Shown piece by piece: positions 24,028 through 34,980 of a stretch of 64,000 bases of DNA (position 1 is the stretch's first letter; each line of letters begins with the position of its first letter). The notes beneath the pieces are model-generated. The model worked only from the letters and a program-made list of their open reading frames with translations. It was not told where the DNA came from and made no database searches. Position numbers and translations under genes: made by a program. Source of the DNA: Neckera pumila. Taxonomy: Eukaryota; Streptophyta; Bryopsida; Hypnales; Neckeraceae. The stretch covers positions 29,771,445 to 29,835,444 of the forward strand of contig OZ018411.1 of the NCBI GenBank assembly GCA_963969595.1. The letters run 5' to 3'.

Positions 24028-24320
24028 CATTAGAAAAGATTTGAGGCCTCCAAGAGCCTGCGAGTTATCCTGCGTTCCCACAACGTTCCCATGCAGGAAA
24101 GCTGTTGACTGATGTGGTCGAGAGAGTGCCACATCATTTTCGGAAATAAAAATAAAAATAAAAATTGGGCCTGAAATGATATTTGGGAGAGAATTTTTTT
24201 TATTTTTTGTTTTTTTTTGAAAAAAAAAATCTGACAGCTTGTACCAGCTGCTTTCAAATCTGGCCAGATTGGAGAATGTGCCTGAAACGGCCCTCCAATG
24301 CCCTCCAATATCTTTTAATG
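24028..24320. mobile_element. CATTAG-family MITE, copy 3
   Basis: The left end is CATTAGAAAAGATTTGAGGC and the right end CCCTCCAATATCTTTTAATG. Inside lie CTGCGAGTTATCCTGCGTTC, a GAGAGAGTGCCACATCATTT block and an A/T-rich core. It is flanked by C on both sides. It is one of three very similar copies with 24844 and 29274. Confidence 0.8.
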
Positions 24321-24342
24321 CATGAAAGCATTCCCCTTCCAT

Positions 24343-25215
24343 GGATCAAGTCTATGGTAGTTCAACAAGCTCTTGTAGAAGTCGTTCCCCCCCCCCCCCC
24401 CCTCCCCGTTTTAAAATGCAAGAATGTTTTATTTGCGACGCATGATAAAATTTGTAATTTTGAGTTCGTATTTGCAATCAAAGACCCCAAATCAACTAGG
24501 AGGATTGGTAACAAATGAATAAACATAGCACATAGTAGGGGGGCTTTTTTTTACATTCACCTTTAGAATTTACCTCCAGAAGAGGCTCGTTGCACTACAA
24601 TAGACTCAACTCCCTCCCCCAACGGGCGCCAAGAACAGCACTAAGAGGTTCAAGTCTATAATAGTGCAACAAGCTTCTTGCGGAGGTTGTTTGCCCCCCT
24701 CCCCTGTTTTACCCTTGGAAAAAACGTAGGAACGATTTATTTGCAACGCCTTATAAAATTTGCAAATTTTGAGTTCATGTTTGCATTCAGAGGCCCAAAA
24801 TTAGCTGGGAGAGGTGTTCACAATTGAACCAAGACGACACAAACATTAGAAGAGACTTGAGGCCTCTAAGAGACTGCGAGATTATCATGCGTTCCCGAAG
24901 TGTTTCCAGGCTGTGGGAATGCGTGATAACTGCTGGCTGATGTGGCTGAGAGTGTGCCACGTCATTTTCAAAAAAATATATATTATTTTTTTGGTCTAAA
25001 ATGATATTTGGGAGGAAAAATTTTTTATTTAAAAAATAATAAATAAATTCTGACAGCCCGTACCAACTGTTCTTAGAATCAGGTGAGATTTGGGAACGAG
25101 CCTGAAACAGCCCTACAATGCCCTCAAATCTCCCCTAATGACAGGGATCTTTTTTTTTTACATTCATCGTGGACTTTACCTTTGTAACTGAGGAGGCTCA
25201 TTGCACTCACTGAAA
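24343..25215 (+). repeat. Tandem duplication with a MITE in the second copy
   Basis: A unit of about 270 bp starting TCAAGTCTATGGTAGTTCAA (24343-24612) recurs from about 24648 (TCAAGTCTATAATAGTGCAA). Both copies share the GTTCC/GTTTG C-run, a TTTATTTGC-ACGC block, and TTTTTTTTACATTCA plus a GAGGCTC-TTGCACT block. In the second copy the CATTAG MITE at 24844-25140 splits the unit, so the insertion came after the duplication. Confidence 0.6.
24844..25140. mobile_element. CATTAG-family MITE, copy 4
   Basis: It begins CATTAGAAGAGACTTGAGGC and ends GCCCTCAAATCTCCCCTAATG, with the internal blocks CTGCGAGATTATCATGCGTT and GTGCCACGTCATTTTC. A flanks both sides. It sits inside the second copy of a tandem duplication. 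Confidence 0.8.
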
Positions 25216-25480
25216 TAACTGCACCTCAAATCGCATAGTTAAGCAATTCAGCATGAATTTCACTAATATATTGGAAAAAAAATTGTGGGGTCCCATTGGT
25301 AGTCAAATGGGGATTCTAGATTCTCTTAGAATGCAATATTTGGACACCGTGTGAATAAACTACAAATTTTCCAAAGTGCTAAAAATAGGTGTATCTAAAA
25401 GTGATCATAAAGTCATATGAATAGTGGGAGTACATTTTAGGCAAGAATATCCCGTGTGCTATTTTAGGTGTAGTTACCTT
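25216..25480. other. Gene-free DNA
   Basis: No gene or clear repeat is visible. Confidence 0.4.
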
Positions 25481-26030
25481 ACTACGGAGTATAAGTTAGA
25501 CTCGGCCCACTGAGAGTGAGCCCCCATCCTGGGCAAGCAAAGAGGGGGTGAACCCGCCCCGTTGAAGTTAAACTACTATTTCTGACGCGCCTGGCATGAT
25601 GATAGAGCGTGAGTGGCAGGTGCCCAGGTGCAGTGAGGCCATGCCAGGGCAAACTGAACGGAACTGAACGGAAGGAACGGAAAGGAACGGAAGGAACGGA
25701 AGGAAGGGGCCACTGCTCTGCTAATTTAGGAACCAATAATTGATCCCCTCATCCAGATCACTACAGTACTGTATTAGAAACAACGAACGGAACAAACCTA
25801 CTGCACTGTACGTACGTTACCTTATCCCAGGGGACGGACGGACGGACGGACGAAGGTCTCCGGCCATACCTTCCGTCCAAATCGACCGACCGAGGCTGGG
25901 CCGCTGGGGTGGTCATCTAAAACAAGGAAACGACGGAGTTAATGGCACTGGAGGACGGAGGCTCCGACACTCATGAAGTCCGTCCGTTCACTCAACAAGT
26001 TAAGCCCAGACATACTGTAAACTACTGTAG
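25481..26030. other. GC-rich island with pentamer and tetramer arrays
   Basis: The sequence is sharply more GC-rich than its neighbours. It contains an irregular GGAAC/GGAAG array (about 25653-25708) and a GGAC array (about 25829-25853). The 84- and 78-codon ORFs here are built from these repeats and carry no recognisable domain. It may be a foreign or promoter-like fragment; no gene is called. Confidence 0.35.
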
Positions 26031-26320
26031 TGGGCCTTGTTGCCACACCCAAAAGAAAAGTAAAAGTGTGGCTGGCAGGCTTGTATTTCTACTTTTGCAA
26101 TGAAATTTTTAAAAAAGAAAAGAAAAGAAAAGAAGTAAAAGTAATTTTCTAATTTTTAAATTCTTGAATATCAATAAGCTTCACATTGGGAGCCAAAACA
26201 CCACAAAAACAAACCCCGTGCACCCCTCTTTGTCAAGGGAGGACTTTCCAATGGTACCAAACACCTGAACGGGGCTCACCATAATAAACAAATCAAACAA
26301 ACAAACAGTCTACTTAAGGT
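26031..26320 (+). repeat. Family F3 repeat copy
   Basis: It contains AAGTAATTTTCTAATTTTTA, AGCTTCACATTGGGAGCC, CCCCGTGCACCCCTCTTTG and a tail rich in AAACAAACAAACA. The order is shared with 32155-32357 and 61680-61905. It is non-coding. Confidence 0.55.
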
Positions 26321-28460
26321 AACGAATGGATGGATTCTGGATGGATGGTTCCTACAAATATTGTATTTGACCCATTGGGAGCCCTCTCACCAATAAATTA
26401 GTTTTGGAAGGAGGGCACCTTATTTCTCCAAATCATTTTCTCCTTGAAAAGTGAACGTGGAAGTGAGAGAACAATTGAACTTTGATTCTTTGTGGAGTAC
26501 CTTGAGAGTTTGTTTGTTGTTCAAGGTCTCACAATAAAATATTCATAGTAATTGGGTGTATAAAAAGAAGTGCTAACAATAGGACATCAATTTCAGGGGG
26601 TTGTAGTGACATCCCTTATATTTGTTACCAATAAAAATGCTTATGGACCATAGGCAACGACTAGAACTCATTTGGTCTTGAGGTCTTTCTCACCTTAATC
26701 CCTCTAAATGTCATTGAGTTAGAGAGATCTCAATTGTACAATCTTGTAGTATAAGCTTATGTGTTGTAGATGATGTGAATCAGATTTGGAGTCATTTGTC
26801 CACATAGATTGCAAGATCGTAATGTTTGTGTTGAAAAAGGATGTTGAATTTTCCTAGCAACACATTTGGAGGTGAAATTCTTGATTTTTAAACCTTCTCA
26901 AATGAAAAAACTTTAAACTAAAAAGCGATTCAAAACTAGCATACATATACATTGGTGAAAAATAATATCATTCAATTGACTCATTGTGGCTACAAAATGG
27001 CTTTGAAATGTGCAAGAAAAGTTGCAAAAAAAACACCTAAGTCTAAACCTCCTTCTACAAAAATGCTCTCAATCACTTATAGCCTCTTGGATTGATATGA
27101 AATTTCAGCTGAACAAACTAGACTAATAATTGTAACTTTTCCACAAAAAATGATTGAAACCGAACACTATATAAAGAAGAAATAAACAATCAAAGTTCAT
27201 TGTAATCCAAGAATATCAGAATTTTGAACTTTGAATAGCTTCCAAATATTCGAAGCAAACTGGCTTGACATGAAAATCTTACCACAATAACTATAATTTA
27301 AAGGAGAACATAACCCAACAAATTTTTATCGAAAACAAACATTGGATGAAGGAGATACAAGCTCCCTAAGTTGTAACCATCAAATGCAGTTTCGTGAATT
27401 CAAATTGAACCTCTGAACTTTGATTGTCTTCCAAAATCTCAATACATCTTGGATTGATCTGGAAATTTTATCACACAAACTACAAGAGAGAGCGCAAATT
27501 TTCCAACAACTTTTATTGAATTGTGATAATGGATGCAGAAGTTACAACACTTTGAATTGGACTTGAAACTATGTGAGGACACTTTTGGTCCCCTTGGGCA
27601 GTGAAGAGTTAACCTTGGAAGGACGCCGCTTCAAAGATAGATATCCATTCAAATAAAATTCAATTTTTTAACTAATAGTTGCATTCTTTGTTTCTACAAT
27701 AACAAAGACAATTTTCAAGTGAAATGGGTGAAAATAGGGATCCTCTGCTATTTTGTAGGTCATTAACCCTTTAACGTCTTGATCCATTGTGAAATGGTCA
27801 AACTTCTTCTCTGAGCTAAATTTAGCATTTTAAATTGTGTTAAAAAAAAATCTTATATTTTCATCACTTGAGATTCTGAATTATATATCATTGTGGGAAA
27901 TTTCAATTTATTTCGTGAAAAATTGTAATTGTTATCATTTATGTTGCAAGAATTGACCATAAACAAGTAAAAATAGCAAAAACAATCCAAATGATATGAA
28001 ATTTTTTTAAGAGTTACATGTAGCAATAGAGATTATTGTGAAAAAATTTCAGTTGGTTATTTTATTTTGTACACCCAAAACAACCACAACAAAGACCTTG
28101 AAGTCAAATGACTATCAAACCAAATTTATCCTTTTATTTAATAGATGCATAAAATTTTGATATTTTTTGCTAGTATTATTTGGATTCTGACACATGGAGC
28201 TTTCAATTGCAATAACTCTTTTGTTTTTTGACATTTTTCAAAATTTTGAAATGGAATAGAAAACAAAATTTGTCAAGCTCTATATTCTTAATTTAAATCC
28301 AATTCCAAAAATAGTTATTTTGAAAGTTACAATCGAGGTTGACCACGGCGCATCCACTTTTTCGATGCGTGAACCTTTAAGGGTTAATCCTTGTAGTTTG
28401 TGATCTCACAACATGAAAGTAGTGTCTCTGATTCCACATAAATTCAAACCTCCCCCAAAA
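26321..28460. other. AT-rich gene-free DNA
   Basis: No gene is recognised. Possible repeat edges are TTTTGGTCCCCTTGGGCAG with AGAGTTAACC near 27586-27615 and CCTTTAAGGGTTAATCC near 28374, which would frame another non-coding element of about 0.8 kb. Confidence 0.4.
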
Positions 28461-29120
28461 GTTTCAGCTTGAATGTGGTAATAAATAATAAACTCACGAA
28501 ATTAAAAAGACCTCAAGACCGGACTAGTGTACTGAGCTCTAGCCCTGGCTGGCGCCCATCTGGTTCCGCAAACCGTTCCCGCAGTTGGTTGCCAACGACT
28601 CCTCCATTCCCAAGGTCAATACAAAATCAAAAAAAGCTGGGGCGGAAGGGAAAACAGGAAAGGACAAAGCAGTTGCCGGGACGTATCCAGATATCGAGGC
28701 GTTGAGGAACGGCCGGGGAACGCTGAGGGATTCGAAAGTAAAATAAGAAGAAGAAAAATACTAATAATAATCAACTTATACTTAATTAAACTCTGAACTA
28801 ATGTCAGAGCACTCAGGCGCGTTAACCCTGAGTCCCTGACAAATGGAAACCCTGATTTAGGACGTAAAGTGATTGGAATGGATATTTAAAAACGGACGTG
28901 ACTCAGACTGGGGCTGGAGCTGGGCTGGCAAGGGGACCCCAAATTCCACGCGCAAACGAAGAGAAGGGGGACGTGGAGGGAAGGGACTGGCCCACCCCAA
29001 GGCCACGGCAAACGGCAAAAGGGGACTGAGGGGCTGGAAGAGTAGAAGCGGTGGGGTATAGTTAGGTTAGGTTAGGCTGTACCCCCCAAAGACGGAGCCT
29101 ATGACCGTGGAGTCGAACTT
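28461..29120. other. GC-rich island, no gene recognised
   Basis: A second GC-rich patch, purine-rich on the plus strand around 28900-29060. The 78- and 62-codon ORFs show no domain. It ends with a short TTAGG repeat (GTTAGGTTAGGTTAGG at 29061-29076). Confidence 0.35.
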
Positions 29121-29273
29121 GGAAGTCCGTCCTTCACTTTCTATCCTCTATTTCTTTGCTATTTATGGGTAAGTTTTTTTCTTAATTGGGAGATTGAATC
29201 ATGTGCTTATACTATGACTTACAACTAATTGTTTTGGTGAAAGTTTCAAATTACCAAAAATTTCTCAAGAACA

Positions 29274-29564
29274 CATTAGAAGAGATTTGAGGCCTTTAAG
29301 AGACTGCGAGTTATCATGTGTTTCCAAACTGCATGAACGCAGGATAACTGTTGGCTGATGTGGCCGAGAGAGTGCCACATCATTTTCAAACAAAAAATAA
29401 AATAAAATAAAAAATTTGGACCTAAAATGATGTTTGGGAGATTTTTTTTTTTTTTTTGAAAAAAATAAATTCTAACAGCCCATATCGGCTGTTCACAACA
29501 TCCAGCCAAAAATTTGGGAATGGGCCTGAAACGGCCCTCCAATGCCCTCAAATCTCCCCTAGTG
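29274..29564. mobile_element. CATTAG-family MITE, copy 5
   Basis: It begins CATTAGAAGAGATTTGAGGC and ends GCCCTCAAATCTCCCCTAGTG. Internal blocks match copies 3 and 4 (CTGCGAGTTATCATGTG, GAGAGTGCCACATCATTTTC, GGGAATGGGCCTGAAACGG). A flanks both sides. It is non-coding. Confidence 0.8.
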
Positions 29565-30984
29565 ATGGAAGAAAATTCATATCAAATACAAATCATTTTC
29601 AAAATATCTAAAATTTTCATAATATAGGTACATTATAGTCTAGAAAATGATGATATACAAGAGATTTTTTGTGTCACTCCATATTTAATAATGTGCTTAT
29701 AGATGTAAATATTCCTTACTAGCAGCTTCGGCAAAAAATAATAATAATAATAATTCTTGCTTAATTTTTTAAGAAATTATTCCCTTATCTTGCCCAAATA
29801 ACATTTGGAAATTGCAATTGATTGAGGAATCATAATATTTATCCTTCTCTGTAGACATGTGCTAGCCATTTACAAGAATTATGTCTTCATATTTGATCTA
29901 TACATTCTACAACTACATAACCTCTTATCTTCTTTTAAACCATTAAATGAAGTATGTAAACCTTGCCAAAGGCCCATGCCTTGTTCCGAGTTTTGAATGG
30001 TTGCCTAAACAATATACATTCAATTTTAGTTGTGTCTAACATTATTTTTGGACTTTCATGAAATATTAGGCACTTGAGAGCCTAAGCTGCTATAAAAGTG
30101 TGGTGTTCAACTTCAAACTTCTTTGGAGTGCTTGTTTTAAGGAATTTTACAAATATTCGTGTGGAGTAGAAATTGCATTTGAGAAGCTTCAATTTTCAAA
30201 GTTTTCTTGTAAGCAAAAGAAATGTTTTGAATGTCAAAATCAAGTTTTCAGGGGAAAAAGCTCTAAGTATTGAAATGCACTTGTTAACGAGCCATTTTTT
30301 GATAAACTACCCCATTATAAAATCAATTAAACAACTAAAATGTTCTAAAATCAACTCAATGATGTGGATGAAGCATCAATAAAGTTGCACTCAAAAAAAT
30401 TGAATGAAAACTGTCCATTCTTCAATATGCACAAAGCTTGGTTGACCATCCAAGGATACAAAATGACCTCAATGTCCTTCTAGGGTTCATCCTAAGAAGG
30501 TGGAGCCTAAGACCGTGTAAGCTTAGTTGACCTCTAAAATTTTCCAAGCTTAATTGACATGAGAAATTTTCCTATTTGCATCTTCCTTTTTGCCGCTATT
30601 TATGGGTGAAGTTTTATAGGTTTATTTTGTAAAGATGGAAGTACAATTCTGATATTTGACATGGTGGTCATGATAGGTAAAAAATAATTCTAAAAATGAA
30701 TGTCAAAATTTCAAGGAAATAGTTATTTAGGAAAAAGTGAATTTATATAAAGAAAAAGGATCTTGAAAGAATATTTTCATTTAAAGCATATGTTGAAGTT
30801 GTTTTTTCAACTTCTATTAAGTATATGCCAACCTTAAAATCTACATCATAAAATTTCAGATTTTGCTTTGAGTTTTTACAAAAAAAGTGAAGAAACTTCA
30901 TAGCAAAAACAAAAAAGATGTTAGCAAAGAATCCAATGAATAATGCATTACAACCATTTGTCATCAATAATATATTTTCGGTTT
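29565..30984. other. AT-rich gene-free DNA
   Basis: No gene is visible. ORFs of 69 and 111 codons lie in low-complexity or repeat sequence and lack any recognisable domain. Confidence 0.5.
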
Positions 30985-31610
30985 TCAAGTGAAAAGTCAA
31001 CTCTATATATACACATGGGGTGGTAGGAGGTAGAATAACCCATGTGGGATAAATAAATTTGAATTTGTGGTTTCTCAAGCACTCATAGTTAAGTCAAAAA
31101 TGAAAAATTGTGTTAAAAGAAGAATTTCAGGTCTCATTTAGGCATAGTAAAATAAATTTTATAAAAAAACTTTTAGCTAAAAAGAGTTGGTGAATGAAGA
31201 TAAGTTTTACCTCTAAAAATTCGTTTGGCATTTTAAATCTCCAATCAAAAGTTATGGACAAATATGAGAGAGGGGTTGGAATGGACATTATTTTTCTTTA
31301 ACATTTTTAAAAATCCTCTCCGAAATTTGTCTGTAACTTTTGACTGGAGATTCAAAATGCCAAACGGATTTTTAAAGGTGAAACTTATATCATTTACCAA
31401 CTTTTTTTAGTTTTAAGTTTTTTGATAAAAATCTATTCTACTATGACTAAATGAGGCCTAAAAATATACTTTTAACACAATTCTATGTTTTTGACTTAAC
31501 TATGAGTGCTTGAAAATCTACAAAATTCTAATTTATTTATCCACGTGGATTGTTCTACCTTCTTCCACCTCATATATATATATATATATATAAAGAGTTG
31601 TCTTTTCACT
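30985..31610. repeat. Family F2 palindromic foldback, about 620 bp
   Basis: The left arm (AAAAGTCAACTCTATATA, ACCCATGTGGGATAAATAAA, CTCAAGCACTCATAGTTAAG, TCTCATTTAGGCATAGTA) is mirrored by the right arm (ACTAAATGAGGCC, CTTAACTATGAGTGCTTGA, TTTATTTATCCACGTGGATT), with the centre near 31290. The right end runs into a TA dinucleotide array at 31572-31592. A second copy lies at 60575. Confidence 0.75.
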
Positions 31611-31835
31611 TAAAAATACAAAACATGAATGACAATCACATCAAAGTCATGTAATTAAAGCATTGAAATAATTGATTGATCTCTATAAATTGATTGCCAT
31701 TTTGAATAAGTTTGCTATTTTATTTCAAAATACTTAATTTGCCGTTAACCCCAATGTGCAGTTGCGACCTTGTAACTGACTCAGGCCCCATTCTGAGTTC
31801 TGACAAGTTTCACCAAGTGTCCTTATAGTTACTGA

Positions 31836-31904
31836 TTTGGTGTGGAATATACTACACCATTTCATCCCTCGGATGAAATGATGTGGTATATTCCACATCA
31901 TTTT
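31836..31904. repeat. Near-perfect hairpin with 33-bp arms
   Basis: TGTGGAATATACTACACCAT with TTCATCC pairs with GGATGAAATGATGTGGTATA and TTCCACATCA across a two- to four-base loop (CTC). It is either a very short foldback element or a small-RNA-type hairpin. No gene surrounds it. Confidence 0.6.
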
Positions 31905-32127
31905 GTCCGGGGAAGGCAGTCGCAGTGACTGTTACTAAATGTTATGAGGGCTTTATTGTGGTGTAAGAGGTTGTATTCATGATATGAATAGAAAGCTTTA
32001 TGCACAAAGGAGTGCAAGGGCTTTATTTCATGGTGATGGACATGCAATGTGAAAGTTGTGATTTTTTCAAAATAAAAGATAATTTAGTTCAGTTTTCTAA
32101 TTCATGAAAACTTTGAAATTCAATAGT

Positions 32128-32745
32128 AGGCCGTGTGCCATTGCTATAGTCAAAATAGATGTAGAAGTAATTTTCTAATTTTTGAAATTTCATAAAAACT
32201 TCAAAATTCAATAACTTTCACATCGGAGGTCCAAATGCCAAGAAACAAAACCCGTGCATCCTTCCTTGCCGAGGGCTTACTGATGGTACCAAGAACGTGG
32301 TCGAATGACTCACGATTATTTAGATCTTACCTTGTAAAACAAACAAAACAAACAACATTATTTATAAGGTATGTGGATGGATGATAGTAATATGATTTTT
32401 TGTTTTATTCTATTTTTAAATTTTTTTTGTTATAGATCTATGTAGTGAAGTACATTGTATAAACAAGTACATTCTTTTCTTGATAAACTATCTTTTATAT
32501 ATAATATAAAATAAAATAACTTAATATCTATATTGTAAGTTAGAATGTTTATTGTTTTGTTTGTTACGGTGAGATATTTGGAACAATGCGTCTTTCGATT
32601 GCATTCTTAATACCATCGGAAAGCTCTCTATGAGAAAGGGTGCATGGGCTTTGTTTCGTGACGTTTGGCCCTTGGATGTGAAAGTTATGGATTTTTGAGT
32701 TATTTTTGGATGTTAAATTATAAAAATTTACTTTTACTTTTATTG
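32128..32745. repeat. Family F3 inverted pair
   Basis: The left arm at 32155-32357 (AAGTAATTTTCTAATTTTTG, CCCGTGCATCCTTCCTTGCC, CAAACAAAACAAACAAC) is reversed in the arm at 32545-32745 (TTGTTTTGTTTGTTACGG, AAAGGGTGCATGGGCTTTG). The spacer is about 190 bp of AT-rich DNA. The pair has no coding capacity. Confidence 0.6.
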
Positions 32746-32914
32746 TTATTAACTAAAGGCAACAACAGAGGGCACTCTAGTATGACTTGGATTTAACTCA
32801 ATGATGATGAAGTAATGTAGATTAGCATTGGTGAAGTTGTATTAAACAAAATTTGATGAAAATCAGCCGCTTTACAATATGAAAAAAAATTGTTTGACAA
32901 TCCAAATGGACAAC

Positions 32915-33005
<91 letters not shown>
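32915..33005. repeat. (ATT)n microsatellite, about 30 uninterrupted units
   Basis: A perfect trinucleotide tract of about 91 bp. Read on the minus strand in one frame it gives a run of asparagine codons, which creates a spurious ORF. Confidence 0.95.
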
Positions 33006-33728
33006 GATGTCCTTACAAATCAAAATCTAAAAGGTCATGACTCAATTACTTAGGCAATCATAGGTTCTTGATTGAATACATGCTTTATTCATATCTATAG
33101 CTTCCTTAAAAGTCATTCATCAAACCATCTTAATCCTCAAGGTCCTTTCTTGAAAATTGCATTCCAAGAGCCAAAAGTAAAAAAGAGCAATTGTTGCACG
33201 TAGTTTAATCAAATTTGATTGCCTTCTTTCCAAATGGAGTTTTAGGTTTTATCCATGCCAAAATTAGATTTAATACATATTAGAGTTAATTATGAAGTGC
33301 ATGAAATGAGAGACCAAGAGTCAAAGTTTGAAGATGTTTGAAAAAAAAACATCCTAAAATTCCTTAAAGTGCAAAAATTGGATTTTTATAGAATTTGATG
33401 TTGTGATTCTATTTGTACTCCTTCTAGTTAAGCCCTTCTTTAACAACGCTTGTACAAATTAGGAAGAACGTTATGATTAATTCTTCTAGCATGCTAAGTT
33501 TAAATTCCTTCTTTTTTCCTTATCATTGTACTATAATATGACATCATCTAGACAATTTTTGCCCTAAACTTGCCCTAATAATTTAAAGATAATGGAATGT
33601 AGATAATTCTAGAGAATTTTTGGCTCCATGAATTTAAACTTAGATTAATATAGTCTAAATACAGATTATCAAGATCTATCCTACGTTTTTATCATCTCGT
33701 TTTTCATGGAATTATATTGCTGTCATGA
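33006..33728. other. AT-rich gene-free DNA
   Basis: No gene or repeat was recognised. Confidence 0.45.
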
Positions 33729-34010
33729 GTGTATAACCATCATATGCCATCCATGAAAAAAGAAGGAAAAATGACAAAAGTGACCCCAAGAGTGAAAAGG
33801 GAAACAAGAACAGGGAGTCCCACAAATGTCCAAGAAGAATTGGTGGTTAATTTATTGTTAGCCGGTGCCTTTGGGAAAATAACTAGTTGGAGTGTGAAAA
33901 TGGAGGAATGTAAATCGGCCAAAGTGTTGGTAGGATTGGCAACCAACCAGTGTGCAAAAATAAATTGGGGGCTTTTTAGCCACCGCTTCCATGAAATTCT
34001 CAGATTTTAG
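33729..34010 (+). pseudogene. Coding-like 93-codon ORF, unassigned
   Basis: The ORF begins MYNHHMPSMKKEGKMTKVTP and continues with a mixed composition (ELVVNLLLAGAFGKITSW, ECKSAKVLVGLATNQCAK), unlike chance ORFs in this AT-rich region. No domain is recognised. A decayed mobile-element gene or an isolated exon are both possible. The downstream 400 bases have many stops in this frame. Confidence 0.25.
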
Positions 34011-34435
34011 CCGCTTGTAATTTAGAATCCAAGGCTAATACCCAAATTATTGGAGTTAGGTATCTTCATGGACAAGGTGGGTATCACTTAGACTTTTAAA
34101 CCAACTTTTAAGACGTATACAAAGATTGTGGCTTTGTCTAGTATTCAAAACTCTCTTATTATGGAGCTGGCTTGGTGTTAAAGCAGGAGTATTACATAGT
34201 TTTTGGAGAAATCATGAAGAAGTTGTCAAGTTTTTTTGTAGGAGCGAAATCTCTTGAAGATGAAGATTTTCATTGATTCTATGTGGTATTATAAATTGTT
34301 GCTTGTTTGTGCCTATTACTTGAAACTATTATAGTTATCTAGTTAGATACAGGGGTGCTTTGCACCATTGCTAGTTGCTTGCTTACCACACTACAATTAA
34401 TGATGATGCTTGAATGTTGATATTAAAGTTGGATT

Positions 34436-34980
34436 TTGGAACCACAACAAATAACATCAATGATATGCAAGTTGTACGGGCAGTCTTTGCAAAACTTGCA
34501 TATCAATGTACAAGCTATGCCAAATCAAGTTGTTGCAACAAACAAAAAATCTTGCTCATTGACATCAAGCTGCAAGTGCTTTGATCAAACAAGAGTTGAT
34601 AAATTTGAGACATGTAAGAATTGTACATATTTAAATAACAGCCACAATAGTTTTGAACCTAACTGCCATGAAAAATGGATTGTTTCTAACTTATATGGAG
34701 GATGTATTGTAGCCTTTACAAATTTGAAGTTAAAAGAAATTGGCTGGTAAGAATTTGATACCAGAGGAAATGAACCGGGAGATTTTGATAACGAAAGGAC
34801 GCAACCGGTGCCTTTGAAAAAGACTTGTCCCTTCTTTAAAGAGGAAGAAAATTACCAAGGCAGCTCAAAAAACTTTATGAATGCTGAGTCCAACAATGAA
34901 AGTGGAAATGACAATAAAGAATACAAAGATGAAAGTTTAAAATTGACACTAAGTGAACTTGAAGTTAAAAAACAACAATA
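34436..34980 (+). pseudogene. Cys-rich reading frame with one in-frame stop
   Basis: A 104-codon ORF (34436-34750) has a cysteine-rich second half: CSLTSSCKCF, then ETCKNC, NCHEKW and GGC. Immediately after its TAA the same frame stays open for about 75 more codons (EFDTRGNEPGDFDNERTQPV, KKTCPFFKEEE, then an acidic N/E/K-rich tail) to a stop near 34979. The TAA sits within TGGTAAGA, which could instead be a GTAAGA donor for a tiny intron, so this is either a single-stop pseudogene or part of a spliced gene. The Cys spacing suggests metal binding, but I do not recognise the family. Confidence 0.3.

Noticed and set aside
23986..24342. 118-codon minus-strand ORF
   Set aside because: It lies almost wholly inside a CATTAG-family MITE and is not conserved as a frame among the other copies.
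32793..33023. Poly-asparagine ORF on the minus strand
   Set aside because: It is created by the (ATT)n microsatellite and has no flanking domain.
34086..34190. Possible Ty1/copia reverse-transcriptase remnant (TFKTYTKIVALSSIQNSL-like reading)
   Set aside because: The match is short, has stops on both sides and lacks the conserved RT motifs, so it cannot be supported.
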